Positions 26,977 to 34,896 of a DNA stretch of 64,000 nt are shown in pieces. Within the stretch, counting starts at the first letter, position 1. Each line of letters starts with the position of its first letter. The stretch spans positions 54,514-118,513 of the forward strand of contig JANLYQ010000012.1 in the NCBI GenBank assembly GCA_031365725.1, read 5' to 3'. The DNA comes from JANLYQ01 sp031365725 (GTDB taxonomy: Bacteria; Actinomycetota; Actinomycetes; JACCUZ01). The notes under the pieces were generated by a model. The model had not been told where the DNA came from, did no database searches, and was given only the letters and a program-made list of their open reading frames with translations. Both the position numbers and the translations under genes were made by a program.

Positions 26977-27828
26977 TTACCCACGACGGCTGTTCCCGGC
27001 CGATGCCTCGGGCAAACCTAGCGGCTCCAGCTTTCGGCGGCCCGCCAGCGCGGTGACGCCTGGGCGCAGCATCTGGCCGTGGGTGTCCAGCTGGGCCAGC
27101 GTGAGCCCGATCTCGTGCACAGCGGCACGGTGGATCGGCAGCGACAGATGGCCGACACCGCGGATCACGACGTTGCGGGCCACGAGATCGGGATGGTCGA
27201 TGCGGGCTGAGCGTCGCGGCACCATCATCTGGTCGAGGTCGCTCCACAGCGCGACGAACCGGGTGCGGCAGCCGGGTGCGGGCTCCCGAAGCTCGGTCAC
27301 GAGCTCGCTGTCCGGACGCAGCTGGCGGGCCAGCCGGTGCGGCACGAGGCAGGCCGGGCGGGTGCCCTCGTGCGGCGTCCCCATCGTGACCAAGGTGTGC
27401 ACCCGCTCGTCACCACCCAGCCGCTGTACGTAGTAGCGCGCGATCAGCCCGCCCATGCTGTGCCCGATCAGGTGAATGCGCTCGAAGCCGGTCTCGGCGC
27501 ACAGCTGCTCGACCCGGGTGGCGAGCAGAGTGGCGGCGACCCGCACATCACTGGTCAGCGGGCTGTAGTTGATCGAGCGCACGGCATGGAAACCACGCCG
27601 TTGCAGGCCGCCGCGCAGGACGGTGAACACTGACCGGTTGTCCACCACGCCGTGCACCAGCAGGATCGGCGTGCCGGCGGCCTCCACGTCGGCGACCACC
27701 AGGCCGCGCTGCAGGGGGCTCAGGTGCGCGAGGTGCCGCCCCTCCCGGTTGCTCGGCGTCGTTGCCTGTTCCTGCGATGATCGGCGCGGGACGGGGCGAA
27801 CCGTAGCCGCGCACGCGGCGGGGATCAC
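26977..27828 (-). CDS. Alpha/beta hydrolase (lipase/esterase-like)
   Basis: 283 residues if translation starts at the GTG at 27828, the last start that avoids overlapping the divergent B12-subunit gene. The family-conserved part begins at PILLVHGVVDNRS, and a shorter form from a GTG at 27699 is possible; neither has a clear ribosome site. The oxyanion region LLVHGVVDN, nucleophile elbow HLIGHSMGGLIARYY (GHSMG serine) and a late histidine in IRGVGHLSLP make a complete Ser-Asp-His enzyme of the triacylglycerol-lipase/PGAP1-like type. Substrate unknown. No signal peptide is evident. Confidence 0.85.
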   Translation of the reverse strand: MIPAACAATVRPVPRRSSQEQATTPSNREGRHLAHLSPLQRGLVVADVEAAGTPILLVHGVVDNRSVFTVLRGGLQRRGFHAVRSINYSPLTSDVRVAATLLATRVEQLCAETGFERIHLIGHSMGGLIARYYVQRLGGDERVHTLVTMGTPHEGTRPACLVPHRLARQLRPDSELVTELREPAPGCRTRFVALWSDLDQMMVPRRSARIDHPDLVARNVVIRGVGHLSLPIHRAAVHEIGLTLAQLDTHGQMLRPGVTALAGRRKLEPLGLPEASAGNSRRG

Positions 27829-27852
27829 GGCGGACGCGCGCTGCCTGCGGGT

Positions 27853-27858
27853 TACCCT
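27853..27858 (+). promoter_or_regulatory. -10 box of a probable leaderless transcript (B12-binding subunit)
   Basis: TACCCT ends 6 nt before the ATG at 27865, and there is no purine-rich ribosome site, which suggests transcription starts at or next to the start codon. Confidence 0.5.
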
Positions 27859-27864
27859 CGCGAC

Positions 27865-28284
27865 ATGAGCGCGACTCCTGGTGGGCGAATACGTGTCGTC
27901 GTGGCCAAGCCCGGGTTGGACGGTCATGACCGCGGGGCCAAGGTCGTCGCCCGGGCACTGCGCGACGCCGGCGTGGAGGTCGTCTACACCGGGCTGCACC
28001 AGACCCCTGAGCAGATCGTCGAGACGGCGATCCAGGAGGACGCCGACGCCATCGGCATGTCGGTGCTCTCCGGTGCGCACATGACGTTGTTCGCCAAGGT
28101 GCTCGACCTGCTGCGGGCCCGGGACGCCGCCGACATCGTGGTCTTCGGCGGCGGCATCGTGCCCGCCGACGACCTGCCGGAGCTCGCGGCGATGGGGGTG
28201 GCAAAGGTGTTCACGCCCGGTGCCACGACCGGCGAGATCATCACCTGGGTGCGCGAGACGCTGGGCGAACGCGCGCTGGGCTGA
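27865..28284 (+). CDS. Cobalamin-binding small subunit of an acyl-CoA mutase
   Basis: 139 residues, a free-standing B12-binding Rossmann domain as found at the C-terminus of methylmalonyl-CoA mutase. The base-off ligand motif is LDGHDRGAK with Asp19, His21 (the cobalt ligand) and Gly24; the later SGAHM and FGGGIVPADDLPEL segments are also family-typical. Small subunits of this size (IcmB-like, archaeal MCM-beta) pair with a separate catalytic subunit of about 530-560 residues. No such gene is adjacent, but one lies at 58153-59742 in this window. The gene is just upstream of sucCD, which is metabolically apt because succinyl-CoA is the product of methylmalonyl-CoA mutase. Confidence 0.92.
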   Translation: MSATPGGRIRVVVAKPGLDGHDRGAKVVARALRDAGVEVVYTGLHQTPEQIVETAIQEDADAIGMSVLSGAHMTLFAKVLDLLRARDAADIVVFGGGIVPADDLPELAAMGVAKVFTPGATTGEIITWVRETLGERALG

Positions 28285-28309
28285 CGTCGGCTCCGCTCCC
28301 GGCGGCCGT

Positions 28310-28315
28310 TAGGGT
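28310..28315 (+). promoter_or_regulatory. -10 box upstream of sucC
   Basis: TAGGGT lies 46 nt before the sucC GTG, followed by a ribosome site GCGAGGA (28348-28354). No good -35 at 16-18 bp is seen. Confidence 0.4.
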
Positions 28316-28361
28316 CAGCCGACCTACCACGATCGCTGCACCGAGACGCGAGGACTGACCC

Positions 28362-29567
28362 GTGGATCTGTTCGAGTACCAGGCGCGTGACCTCTTCGAG
28401 AAGCACGGCGTGCCCGTGCTCGGCGGGGCCGTGGCCGAGACACCAGCCGAGGCGAGGGCCGCTGCTGAGCGACTGCTGCCCGAGGGCAACGGCCGGGTCG
28501 TCATCAAGGCCCAGGTCAAGACCGGGGGTCGCGGCAAGGCCGGCGGCGTCAAGCTCGCCTCGTCTGCGGAGGAGGCCGAGCAGATCGCGGGCGAGATCCT
28601 CGGCATGGACATCAAGGGCCACACCGTGCACCGGGTGATGATCGCCCCGGCGGCGGCGATCGTCGAGGAGTACTACTTCTCGGTGCTGCTGGACCGGGCC
28701 AACCGGACCTACCTCGCGATGGCCTCCCGCGAGGGCGGCATGGAGATCGAGCAGCTCGCGGTCGAGAAGCCTGAGGCACTGGCCCGGGTCGCCGTCGACG
28801 CCCTCACCGGCATCGACGCGGCGAGCGCTCGCGACATCGCCGTCAAGGGAGGCTTCCCGGACGATGTGCTCGACGAGGTGGCCGCGGCCATCGTGACGCT
28901 CTGGGGCGTGTTCGTCAGCGAGGATGCGACGCTGGTGGAGGTCAACCCGTTGGTGAAGACCGCCGACGGTCGCATCGTCGCCCTCGACGGCAAGATCACC
29001 CTCGACGAGAACGCCGACTTCCGGCAGGTGGGTCACGGGTCGCTCGCGGACGAGCGCTCGGCGGACCCGCTGGAGGCGAAGGCGAAGGCCAAGGGCCTCA
29101 ACTACGTCAAGCTCGAGGGCGAGGTCGGTGTCATCGGCAACGGCGCCGGGCTGGTCATGTCCACCCTGGACGTCGTGGCGTACGCCGGTGAGACCTTGGC
29201 CGGACCCGGCGGTGGCGGGGTGAAGCCGGCCAACTTCCTCGACATCGGTGGTGGCGCCTCGGCCGAGGTGATGGCCAACGGGCTCGAGATCATCCTCGGC
29301 GACCCCGACGTCAGGTCGGTGTTCGTCAACGTGTTCGGCGGCATCACGGCCTGCGACGCGGTGGCCAACGGCATCGTGCAGGCCTTTGCGCTGCTGCAGG
29401 CCCGAGGGGACGAGATTGCGCACCCCCTCGTCGTACGACTCGATGGGAACAACGCCGACGAGGGGCGCCGGATCCTCACCGAGGCCGCGCTGCCGCTGCT
29501 CGAGCAGGTCGACACGATGGACGGCGCAGCGGCCCGGGCCGCCGAGCTGGCTGCGGCGGGGAGGTAG
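28362..29567 (+). CDS. sucC: Succinyl-CoA synthetase beta subunit
   Basis: 401 residues from a GTG with GCGAGGA 7 nt upstream. It has the ATP-grasp fold with VVIKAQVKTGGRGKAGGVKLA (nucleotide-binding strand and Gly loop), VEVNPLV and the CoA-ligase segment GAGLVMSTLDVVAYAGE and NVFGGITACD. With SucD it makes ATP or GTP from succinyl-CoA in the TCA cycle. The 5-bp gap to sucD means one operon. The N-terminus MDLFEYQARDLFEKHGVPVL is the standard one for the family. Confidence 0.97.
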   Translation: MDLFEYQARDLFEKHGVPVLGGAVAETPAEARAAAERLLPEGNGRVVIKAQVKTGGRGKAGGVKLASSAEEAEQIAGEILGMDIKGHTVHRVMIAPAAAIVEEYYFSVLLDRANRTYLAMASREGGMEIEQLAVEKPEALARVAVDALTGIDAASARDIAVKGGFPDDVLDEVAAAIVTLWGVFVSEDATLVEVNPLVKTADGRIVALDGKITLDENADFRQVGHGSLADERSADPLEAKAKAKGLNYVKLEGEVGVIGNGAGLVMSTLDVVAYAGETLAGPGGGGVKPANFLDIGGGASAEVMANGLEIILGDPDVRSVFVNVFGGITACDAVANGIVQAFALLQARGDEIAHPLVVRLDGNNADEGRRILTEAALPLLEQVDTMDGAAARAAELAAAGR

Positions 29568-29572
29568 GGGAC

Positions 29573-30457
29573 ATGGCCATCTGGCTGACCGAGAACTCGA
29601 AGATCATCGTCCAGGGCATCACCGGCTCGGAGGGCACCAAGCACACGCGGCGCATGGTCGCGTCGGGCGCGCAGGTCGTCGGCGGGGTCAACCCCCGCAA
29701 GGCTGGCACGACGGTCGACGCCGACGGCACCGCGGTGCCGGTGTTCGCCTCGGTCGCCGAGGCGATGAGTGAGACCGGTGCCGGCGTGTCGGTGGTCTTC
29801 GTGCCGCCGCCGTTCGCGAAGGCTGCGGTGATGGAGGCCGTCGACGCGTCGATGCCGCTGTGCGTCGTCATCACCGAGGGCATCCCGGTGCACGACAGTG
29901 CCGCCCTGCACCAGTACGCGGTCAACGCCGGCGCCACCCGGATCATCGGTCCCAACTGCCCCGGCCTGATCAGCCCCGGTGCCTCCAACGCCGGCATCAT
30001 CCCGGCCGACATCACCAAGGCGGGGCGCATCGGGCTCGTGTCGAAGTCCGGCACCCTGACCTATCAGATGATGTACGAGCTGCGGGACATCGGTTTCTCG
30101 ACCTGCGTCGGCATCGGTGGTGACCCGGTGATCGGGACCACGCACATCGACTGTCTCGAGGCGTTCGAGGCCGACCCCGACACCGACGCGATCGTGATGA
30201 TCGGTGAGATCGGTGGCGATGCCGAGGAGCGGGCGGCGGCCTACATCGCCGACCACGTCCGCAAGCCGGTGGTCGGCTACGTCGCGGGCTTCACGGCCCC
30301 CGAGGGCAAGACCATGGGCCACGCCGGCGCGATCGTGTCCGGCTCGTCGGGCACCGCGGCGGCCAAGCAGGAGGCGCTCGAAGCCGTGGGCGTGAAGGTC
30401 GGGAAGACCCCGAGCGAGACGGCCCGGCTCATGCGGGAGATCATGACCGCCGGCTGA
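29573..30457 (+). CDS. sucD: Succinyl-CoA synthetase alpha subunit
   Basis: 294 residues. It has the CoA-binding N-domain (VQGITGSEGTKHTRRMVASG), ITEGIPVHD, and the phosphorylated active-site histidine His250 in KTMGHAGAIVSG. It carries the phospho-histidine intermediate and binds CoA. Length and motifs are normal. A strong stem-loop follows 40 bp after the stop. Confidence 0.97.
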   Translation: MAIWLTENSKIIVQGITGSEGTKHTRRMVASGAQVVGGVNPRKAGTTVDADGTAVPVFASVAEAMSETGAGVSVVFVPPPFAKAAVMEAVDASMPLCVVITEGIPVHDSAALHQYAVNAGATRIIGPNCPGLISPGASNAGIIPADITKAGRIGLVSKSGTLTYQMMYELRDIGFSTCVGIGGDPVIGTTHIDCLEAFEADPDTDAIVMIGEIGGDAEERAAAYIADHVRKPVVGYVAGFTAPEGKTMGHAGAIVSGSSGTAAAKQEALEAVGVKVGKTPSETARLMREIMTAG

Positions 30458-30497
30458 GTCGTCAGCCCCAGGCTGAGTCGGCGGTGGTTCCCCACGT

Positions 30498-30561
30498 GAT
30501 CAACAGTTCCCGACACGCCGCTCGCAAGCGCGACACTACGGCGTGTTGAGAGCTGTTGATC
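30498..30561 (+). terminator. Long stem-loop after sucD, probable terminator
   Basis: Arms 30498-30520 and 30539-30561 (23 nt each) are inverted copies matching at 20 of 23 positions; in RNA two of the mismatches become G-U pairs, leaving one unpaired position. The loop is 18 nt and the following bases are CTTTCTTG. It would end the sucCD transcript. The end of the right arm (AGCTGTTGATCTTT, 30551-30564) recurs at 30745-30758. Confidence 0.7.
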
Positions 30562-30632
30562 TTTCTTGTGGCTCCGCGTGGTGCCGGTGGGACGGCTGTT
30601 GAGGCTGTTGCTGCTGTTGCGGCCAAGACGAC

Positions 30633-31179
30633 TCAGTAGCCGCGAAAGGCCCCCTCGAAGCCTCCGGAGACCAGACGGTCGCCCAGGTGGACCGAATCCT
30701 CTCCGGAGTGGGCGATGTCGCTGAGGATGCGGTCGGCAAGCGGAAGCTGTTGATCTTTGGTGGCGAGTCTGGACGATGAAGATGCTGCAGGCGCTGCAGG
30801 CGCTGCAGGCGCTGCAGGCGCTGCAGGCGGTGCGGCTGCTGCGTCAGCTGGTGACGTCGGTGATGGCAGTCTGCGAGCGCCCGGCGGTCCACACCCAGGC
30901 GTCAGAGGCGTCGTCGCCAGGGTCTCCCATCGAGATCCACTCAAGGACCACGAGGACGTTGCCCTTCGCGACGGCGCCCATCTCGTAGTACGACAGCTCC
31001 GAGTTCGCCGATGCCGACGGGATGGAGCCGCGGGACGTTGAGCCGTCAGTGCCGGCCACGCTTCTAGGTACGCGGACCGTGACACCCCCGGCCAAGGTCA
31101 CCTCGGCCGGATGCAACCGCGGCAGGTCCGCGAACCAGCCGACCCGCCGACACGATGCGAGGTCCGGCCCGATCAGCAC
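30633..31179 (-). pseudogene. Broken gene of unknown function, frameshifted at a repeat
   Basis: Two minus-strand reading frames look like parts of one protein. The first (31179-30844, 111 residues) has ordinary composition, including SYYEMGAVAKGNVLVVLEW, then stops. The second frame continues from about 30850 to 30633 through an Ala-Ala-Pro run encoded by a 9-bp repeat and ends in LADRILSDIAHSGED and VSGGFEGAFRGY. No start codon with a ribosome site or recognisable N-terminus is found upstream. I do not recognise the family; it may be a small extracytoplasmic sensor-type domain. In M. tuberculosis the equivalent sucD-perM gap holds other genes, so this spot is variable. Confidence 0.45.
30785..30829. 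repeat. Tandem repeat, five perfect copies of CTGCAGGCG
   Basis: Five uninterrupted 9-bp units, each containing a PstI-type palindrome CTGCAG. It lies inside the broken minus-strand gene, close to the point where the reading frame changes. The unit length keeps frame, so expansion alone does not explain the shift. Confidence 0.95.
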
Positions 31180-31203
31180 CGGAGCCGCGACGATGGTCCG
31201 ACC

Positions 31204-32523
31204 ATGCCTGCCCCCGCCCCGCCGACGCGTCCCGCGCCGCGACAGTCACGACAGTCACGCCCGATGAGGACCACCCGAACATCGGGGACCGCGCGGACCT
31301 CCGGGACCACGCCGGCAGCGGCGCCATCGACCACGTCCACCCCGCCCACCCGCCGGTCCACCACCGTCGCCGGCATCGTGGCCGCCGGTCGCTCGGCAGG
31401 TCTCGGCGTCCTCGCGGTGCTGCTCCCCGTGCTGCTCGGTTGGGTGAGCGCCGCCGACAGCGGCGCCGACGCGCCCTCGGCCATCGCGACCGCCCTGCAG
31501 GCCTGGCTGCTCGGTCACCACGCGAGTCTCGTGGTGCCCGGTGGCCACGTCGCGCTCGCGCCGCTCGGACTCACGCTGATCCCGGTGACCCTGCTGCACC
31601 TCACCACCCTGCGCGTGGGCCGCGACCTGCGGGTGAGCGGCCGCTCCGACGCCATCGGGCTGACCACCGCGGTCACCGCGTCGTACGCCGTGATCGCGAC
31701 GCTCGTGTCCCTGCTGGCGCGCACCTCGGCGGTGCATGTGGTGCCGTCGTCGGCCTTCCTCGGCGCGGCTGCGATCGCGGCCGTGGGGGGTGGCGCCGGC
31801 GCGATCCGGGCCAGCGGCGGCTGGTCAGGGGTAGCCGACCGACTGCTCGTCGGCGTCCGTCAGGCGGTCCGACCTGCCGGTGCAGCCCTTGCGATGCTCC
31901 TCGGTTCGGGGGCCCTGCTCGTCGGGGGCTCGCTCGCCGCCCACCGGCACCAGGCCGGCGCGCTTGTCCAGAGCCTGGACGCCGGCGTCGGCGGCGGGGT
32001 GCTCCTGGGGCTGCTCTGCCTGCTCTACGTGCCCACCGCGGCGATCTGGGGCCTCGCCTTCGTCACCGGACCGGGGTTCGCGGTCGGTGCCGGCACGTTG
32101 GTCTCGCCGGGCGGCACCGACCTCGGCGCCGTGCCGGGCCTGCCCCTGCTCGCCGCGCTGCCGCAGGAACCCGGCCCGGTGTGGGCGCCGATGGTGCTGC
32201 TCGTGCCGCTGGCGGCCGGAGCGTTGGCAGCCGTCTTCGCCCGGCGCGGCAGGCCCATCGCTTCCCTCTCTACCGCCACCGCTTCCCCCACGCTGACCGC
32301 TGCGGTCCTCACCAGCGCGGCACGGCTTGCCGGCTCTGTCGGAGTGCTGGTCGCCGCGGCCGCCAGCATCCTGGCTGCCCTCTCCGCGGGCGCGGCAGGA
32401 CCCGGACGCCTCGCCCACACCGGCCCCACCTGGTGGCTGGTGGGGCCGGTGGCCGGGGCCGAGGTCGCCGTCGCGATGATGCTGACGCTGGTGCTGCTGC
32501 AGCGGTTCCGCCCGATCCCCTGA
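31204..32523 (+). CDS. DUF6350 integral membrane protein, PerM-like
   Basis: 439 residues from the ATG at 31204 (an ATG at 31264 is possible; neither has a good ribosome site, and GATGGT 6 nt before 31204 could be a leaderless -10). After a Thr/Pro-rich cytoplasmic tail of about 60 residues it has 8-9 hydrophobic segments (VLAVLLPVLLGWVSA, LVVPGGHVALAPLGLTLIP, and so on). Position between sucCD and purN-purH matches M. tuberculosis Rv0955/PerM, which is known to support cell division under stress through FtsB. Assignment rests on synteny plus membrane layout, so orthology is likely but not proven. Confidence 0.82.
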   Translation: MPAPAPPTRPAPRQSRQSRPMRTTRTSGTARTSGTTPAAAPSTTSTPPTRRSTTVAGIVAAGRSAGLGVLAVLLPVLLGWVSAADSGADAPSAIATALQAWLLGHHASLVVPGGHVALAPLGLTLIPVTLLHLTTLRVGRDLRVSGRSDAIGLTTAVTASYAVIATLVSLLARTSAVHVVPSSAFLGAAAIAAVGGGAGAIRASGGWSGVADRLLVGVRQAVRPAGAALAMLLGSGALLVGGSLAAHRHQAGALVQSLDAGVGGGVLLGLLCLLYVPTAAIWGLAFVTGPGFAVGAGTLVSPGGTDLGAVPGLPLLAALPQEPGPVWAPMVLLVPLAAGALAAVFARRGRPIASLSTATASPTLTAAVLTSAARLAGSVGVLVAAAASILAALSAGAAGPGRLAHTGPTWWLVGPVAGAEVAVAMMLTLVLLQRFRPIP

Positions 32524-32531
32524 GCCGCCGA

Positions 32532-32537
32532 TAGGGT
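32532..32537 (+). promoter_or_regulatory. -10 box of a probable leaderless purN transcript
   Basis: TAGGGT is followed by 8 nt and the GTG start of purN at 32546, with no ribosome site. It lies in the 22-bp gap after the PerM-like gene. Confidence 0.55.
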
Positions 32538-32545
32538 CAACCATC

Positions 32546-33181
32546 GTGCAGCACGGGAGGAGTCGCGCCGCCGGCACGGCTGCGCGCGTCGTCGTGCTCG
32601 CGTCGGGCGCGGGCTCCACCCTGCAAGCCCTCCTGGACGCTGCGCTCGACCCGGCGTACGGCGTGCTGCTCGCGGCCGTCGGAGCCGACCGGCCCGGCAC
32701 CGGCGCACTGGACCGCGCCCGCAGCGCTGGGACCCCGACGTTCGTCTGCCAGTTCAGTGATCATGCCGACCGGGCCGCCTGGGACAACGCCCTTGCCGAC
32801 GAGGTCGCTGCGCACGACCCCGACCTCGTCGTGTCGGCGGGGTTCATGCGGCTGCTCGGGCCGGCGTTCCTCGACCGCTTCGGCGGCCGGGTGGTCAACA
32901 GCCACCCGGCGCTGCTGCCGGCGTACCCCGGCATGCACGGTGCCCGGGACGCCCTCGTCGGCGGCGCGAAGATCACCGGCGTGACGCTCTTCGTCGTCGA
33001 CGGCGGCGTCGACACCGGCCCGATCGTGGCGCAACGCGCGGTGCCCGTCCTCGACGACGACGACGAGACGACGCTGCACGAGAGGATCAAGGTCGAGGAG
33101 CGGGCGATGCTCGTCGACGTCATCGGCCGGATGGCCCGCGAGGGCTGGACGGTCACCGGCAGGAAGGTCACCATCCCGTGA
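32546..33181 (+). CDS. purN: Phosphoribosylglycinamide formyltransferase
   Basis: 211 residues. It has the phosphate-binding loop LASGAGSTLQALL, the catalytic pair Asn118/His120 in VVNSHPALLPAYPG, and the third catalytic residue, Asp in DGGVDTGPI. It transfers formyl from 10-formyl-THF to GAR, the third step of purine synthesis. The GTG start with a -10 box 8 nt upstream suggests a leaderless mRNA. Its stop overlaps the purH start (GTGA). Confidence 0.97.
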   Translation: MQHGRSRAAGTAARVVVLASGAGSTLQALLDAALDPAYGVLLAAVGADRPGTGALDRARSAGTPTFVCQFSDHADRAAWDNALADEVAAHDPDLVVSAGFMRLLGPAFLDRFGGRVVNSHPALLPAYPGMHGARDALVGGAKITGVTLFVVDGGVDTGPIVAQRAVPVLDDDDETTLHERIKVEERAMLVDVIGRMAREGWTVTGRKVTIP

Positions 33182-34761
33182 GCAGCACCCCCGCCAACCT
33201 CGACCAGGTGCCGATCCGGCGGGCGCTGCTCAGCGTCTACGACAAGACCGGGCTCGAGGACCTCGCCCTCGGACTGCACGCCGCCGGCGTCGCGCTGGTG
33301 TCGACCGGATCGACCGCAGCGCGCATCGCAGCGGCCGGCGTGCCGGTCACCCCGGTCGAGGATCTCACCGGGTTCCCCGAGTGCCTCGACGGCCGGGACA
33401 AGACGTTCCCCCCGCGGGTGCACGCCGGCATCCTCGCCGACCGACGCCTGCCCGACCACGTGCGCCAGCTCGCTGAGCTCGGTGTCGAGCCGTTCGACCT
33501 CGTCGTGGTCAACCTCTATCCCTTCCGCGAGACCGTCGCCTCCGGTGCCGCCAATGACGACGTCGTCGAGCAGATCGACATCGGCGGTCCCTCGATGGTG
33601 CGCGCCGCCGCCAAGAACCACCCGTCGGTCGCGGTCGTCGTCGACCCGGCTCGTTACGACGACGTCCTCGCGGCCGTGCGGGCGGGCGGCTTCGACCTGG
33701 CCGCCCGGCGTCGGCTCGCGGCCGGCGCCTTCGCGCACACGGCGGCCTACGACGCGGCGGTCGCGTCCTGGTGCGCACGCGAGCTCGTTGACGACGGCCA
33801 GTGGTGGCCGTCGTACGCCGGACTGGCGCTCGAACGCGCCGGCGTCCTGCGCTACGGCGAGAACCCACACCAGTTGGGCGCGCTGTACGTCGACCAGCAG
33901 GCGACTCCTGGCATCGCGCAGGGCACGGTGCTGCACGGCAAGGAGATGTCCTACAACAACTATGTCGACGCAGATGCCGCTCTGCGCACGGCATATGACT
34001 TCATCGCCCCGGCGGTCGCCATCATCAAGCACGCCAACCCCTGCGGCATCGCAGTCGTCGCCGACACCGACGACATCGCGGTCGCGCACGCTGCCGCGCA
34101 CGCCTGCGACCCGGTGTCGGCTTTCGGTGGTGTGGTCGCGGCCAATCGGCCGGTCAGCCTGGCGATGGCGCTGGCGCTGGCCGAGGTCTTCACCGAGGTG
34201 GTGGTCGCGCCGGGCTTCGACGATGACGCGTTCGCCGTCCTCACCCGGAAGAAGAACGTTCGCCTTCTCGAGCTGCCGGAGGGGCTGACCCGTGACAGCC
34301 TCGAGCTGCGGCAGGTGTCCGGCGGCGTCCTCGTGCAGACCGCGGACCGGCTTGACGCCCCCGGCGACGACCCGGCGACCTGGACCCTTGCCACCGGGAC
34401 TGCCGCTGACGACGCGACCTTGGCCGACCTCGTCTTTGCGTGGCGCGCCTGTCGCGCGGTCAAGTCCAACGCCATCCTGCTCGCGGCCGGTCGCGCCACG
34501 GTCGGTGTCGGCATGGGCCAGGTCAACCGTGTCGACTCGGCCCGGCTCGCGGTGACCCGGGCCGGCGACCGGGCGGCCGGGTCCGTCGCGGCCTCGGACG
34601 CATTCTTTCCCTTCGCCGACGGGCTGCAGGTCCTCCTGGACGCGGGTGTGCGGGCAGTGGTGCAGCCCGGCGGGTCGATGCGCGACGACGAGGTCGCCGC
34701 CGCGGCCACCGCAGTGGGCGTGACGATGTACCTGACCGGCGTGCGGCACTTTGCGCACTGA
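33178..34761 (+). CDS. purH: Bifunctional AICAR transformylase / IMP cyclohydrolase
   Basis: 527 residues from a GTG overlapping the purN stop by 4 bp. The N-terminal IMP cyclohydrolase domain (about 1-200) has RALLSVYDKTGLEDLA and VVNLYPF. The C-terminal AICAR transformylase domain has the catalytic IIKHANPCG (Lys284, His285), HGKEMSYNNYVD and the terminal DGLQVLLDAGVRAVVQPGGS and GVRHFAH. It performs the last two steps to IMP and is coupled to purN, the usual actinobacterial pair. Together with guaA and folD the window covers several purine and one-carbon steps. Confidence 0.98.
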   Translation: MSSTPANLDQVPIRRALLSVYDKTGLEDLALGLHAAGVALVSTGSTAARIAAAGVPVTPVEDLTGFPECLDGRDKTFPPRVHAGILADRRLPDHVRQLAELGVEPFDLVVVNLYPFRETVASGAANDDVVEQIDIGGPSMVRAAAKNHPSVAVVVDPARYDDVLAAVRAGGFDLAARRRLAAGAFAHTAAYDAAVASWCARELVDDGQWWPSYAGLALERAGVLRYGENPHQLGALYVDQQATPGIAQGTVLHGKEMSYNNYVDADAALRTAYDFIAPAVAIIKHANPCGIAVVADTDDIAVAHAAAHACDPVSAFGGVVAANRPVSLAMALALAEVFTEVVVAPGFDDDAFAVLTRKKNVRLLELPEGLTRDSLELRQVSGGVLVQTADRLDAPGDDPATWTLATGTAADDATLADLVFAWRACRAVKSNAILLAAGRATVGVGMGQVNRVDSARLAVTRAGDRAAGSVAASDAFFPFADGLQVLLDAGVRAVVQPGGSMRDDEVAAAATAVGVTMYLTGVRHFAH

Positions 34762-34780
34762 CGGTCGTCCCCGGCCCCGC

Positions 34781-34797
34781 CCCGGCAGGACGCCGGG
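34781..34797 (+). terminator. Short hairpin after purH
   Basis: CCCGGC (34781-34786) pairs with GCCGGG (34792-34797) over a 5-nt loop, 20 bp after the purH stop. The following TAAAGAAA is A-rich, not T-rich, so a terminator role is only possible. Confidence 0.4.
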
Positions 34798-34896
34798 TAA
34801 AGAAACGGTCACGACCGGCCAGATCGCCCTACGGGGGCGGCTTCACCCTGCCGAGGAGCACAGGGACGGGGATCGGACGACCAGATCGGGAGCAGG

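Noticed and set aside
28362..30457. Malyl-CoA or other acyl-CoA synthetase instead of SucCD
   Set aside because: Both subunits have normal succinyl-CoA-synthetase lengths, standard N-termini and the expected neighbours.
30498..30561. Miniature transposon
   Set aside because: With only 18 bp between the arms it is too short, and it sits exactly where a sucD terminator would be.
32761..34812. 683-codon minus-strand open frame across purN and purH
   Set aside because: It is antisense to two enzymes with all catalytic residues in place and has no domain signal of its own.
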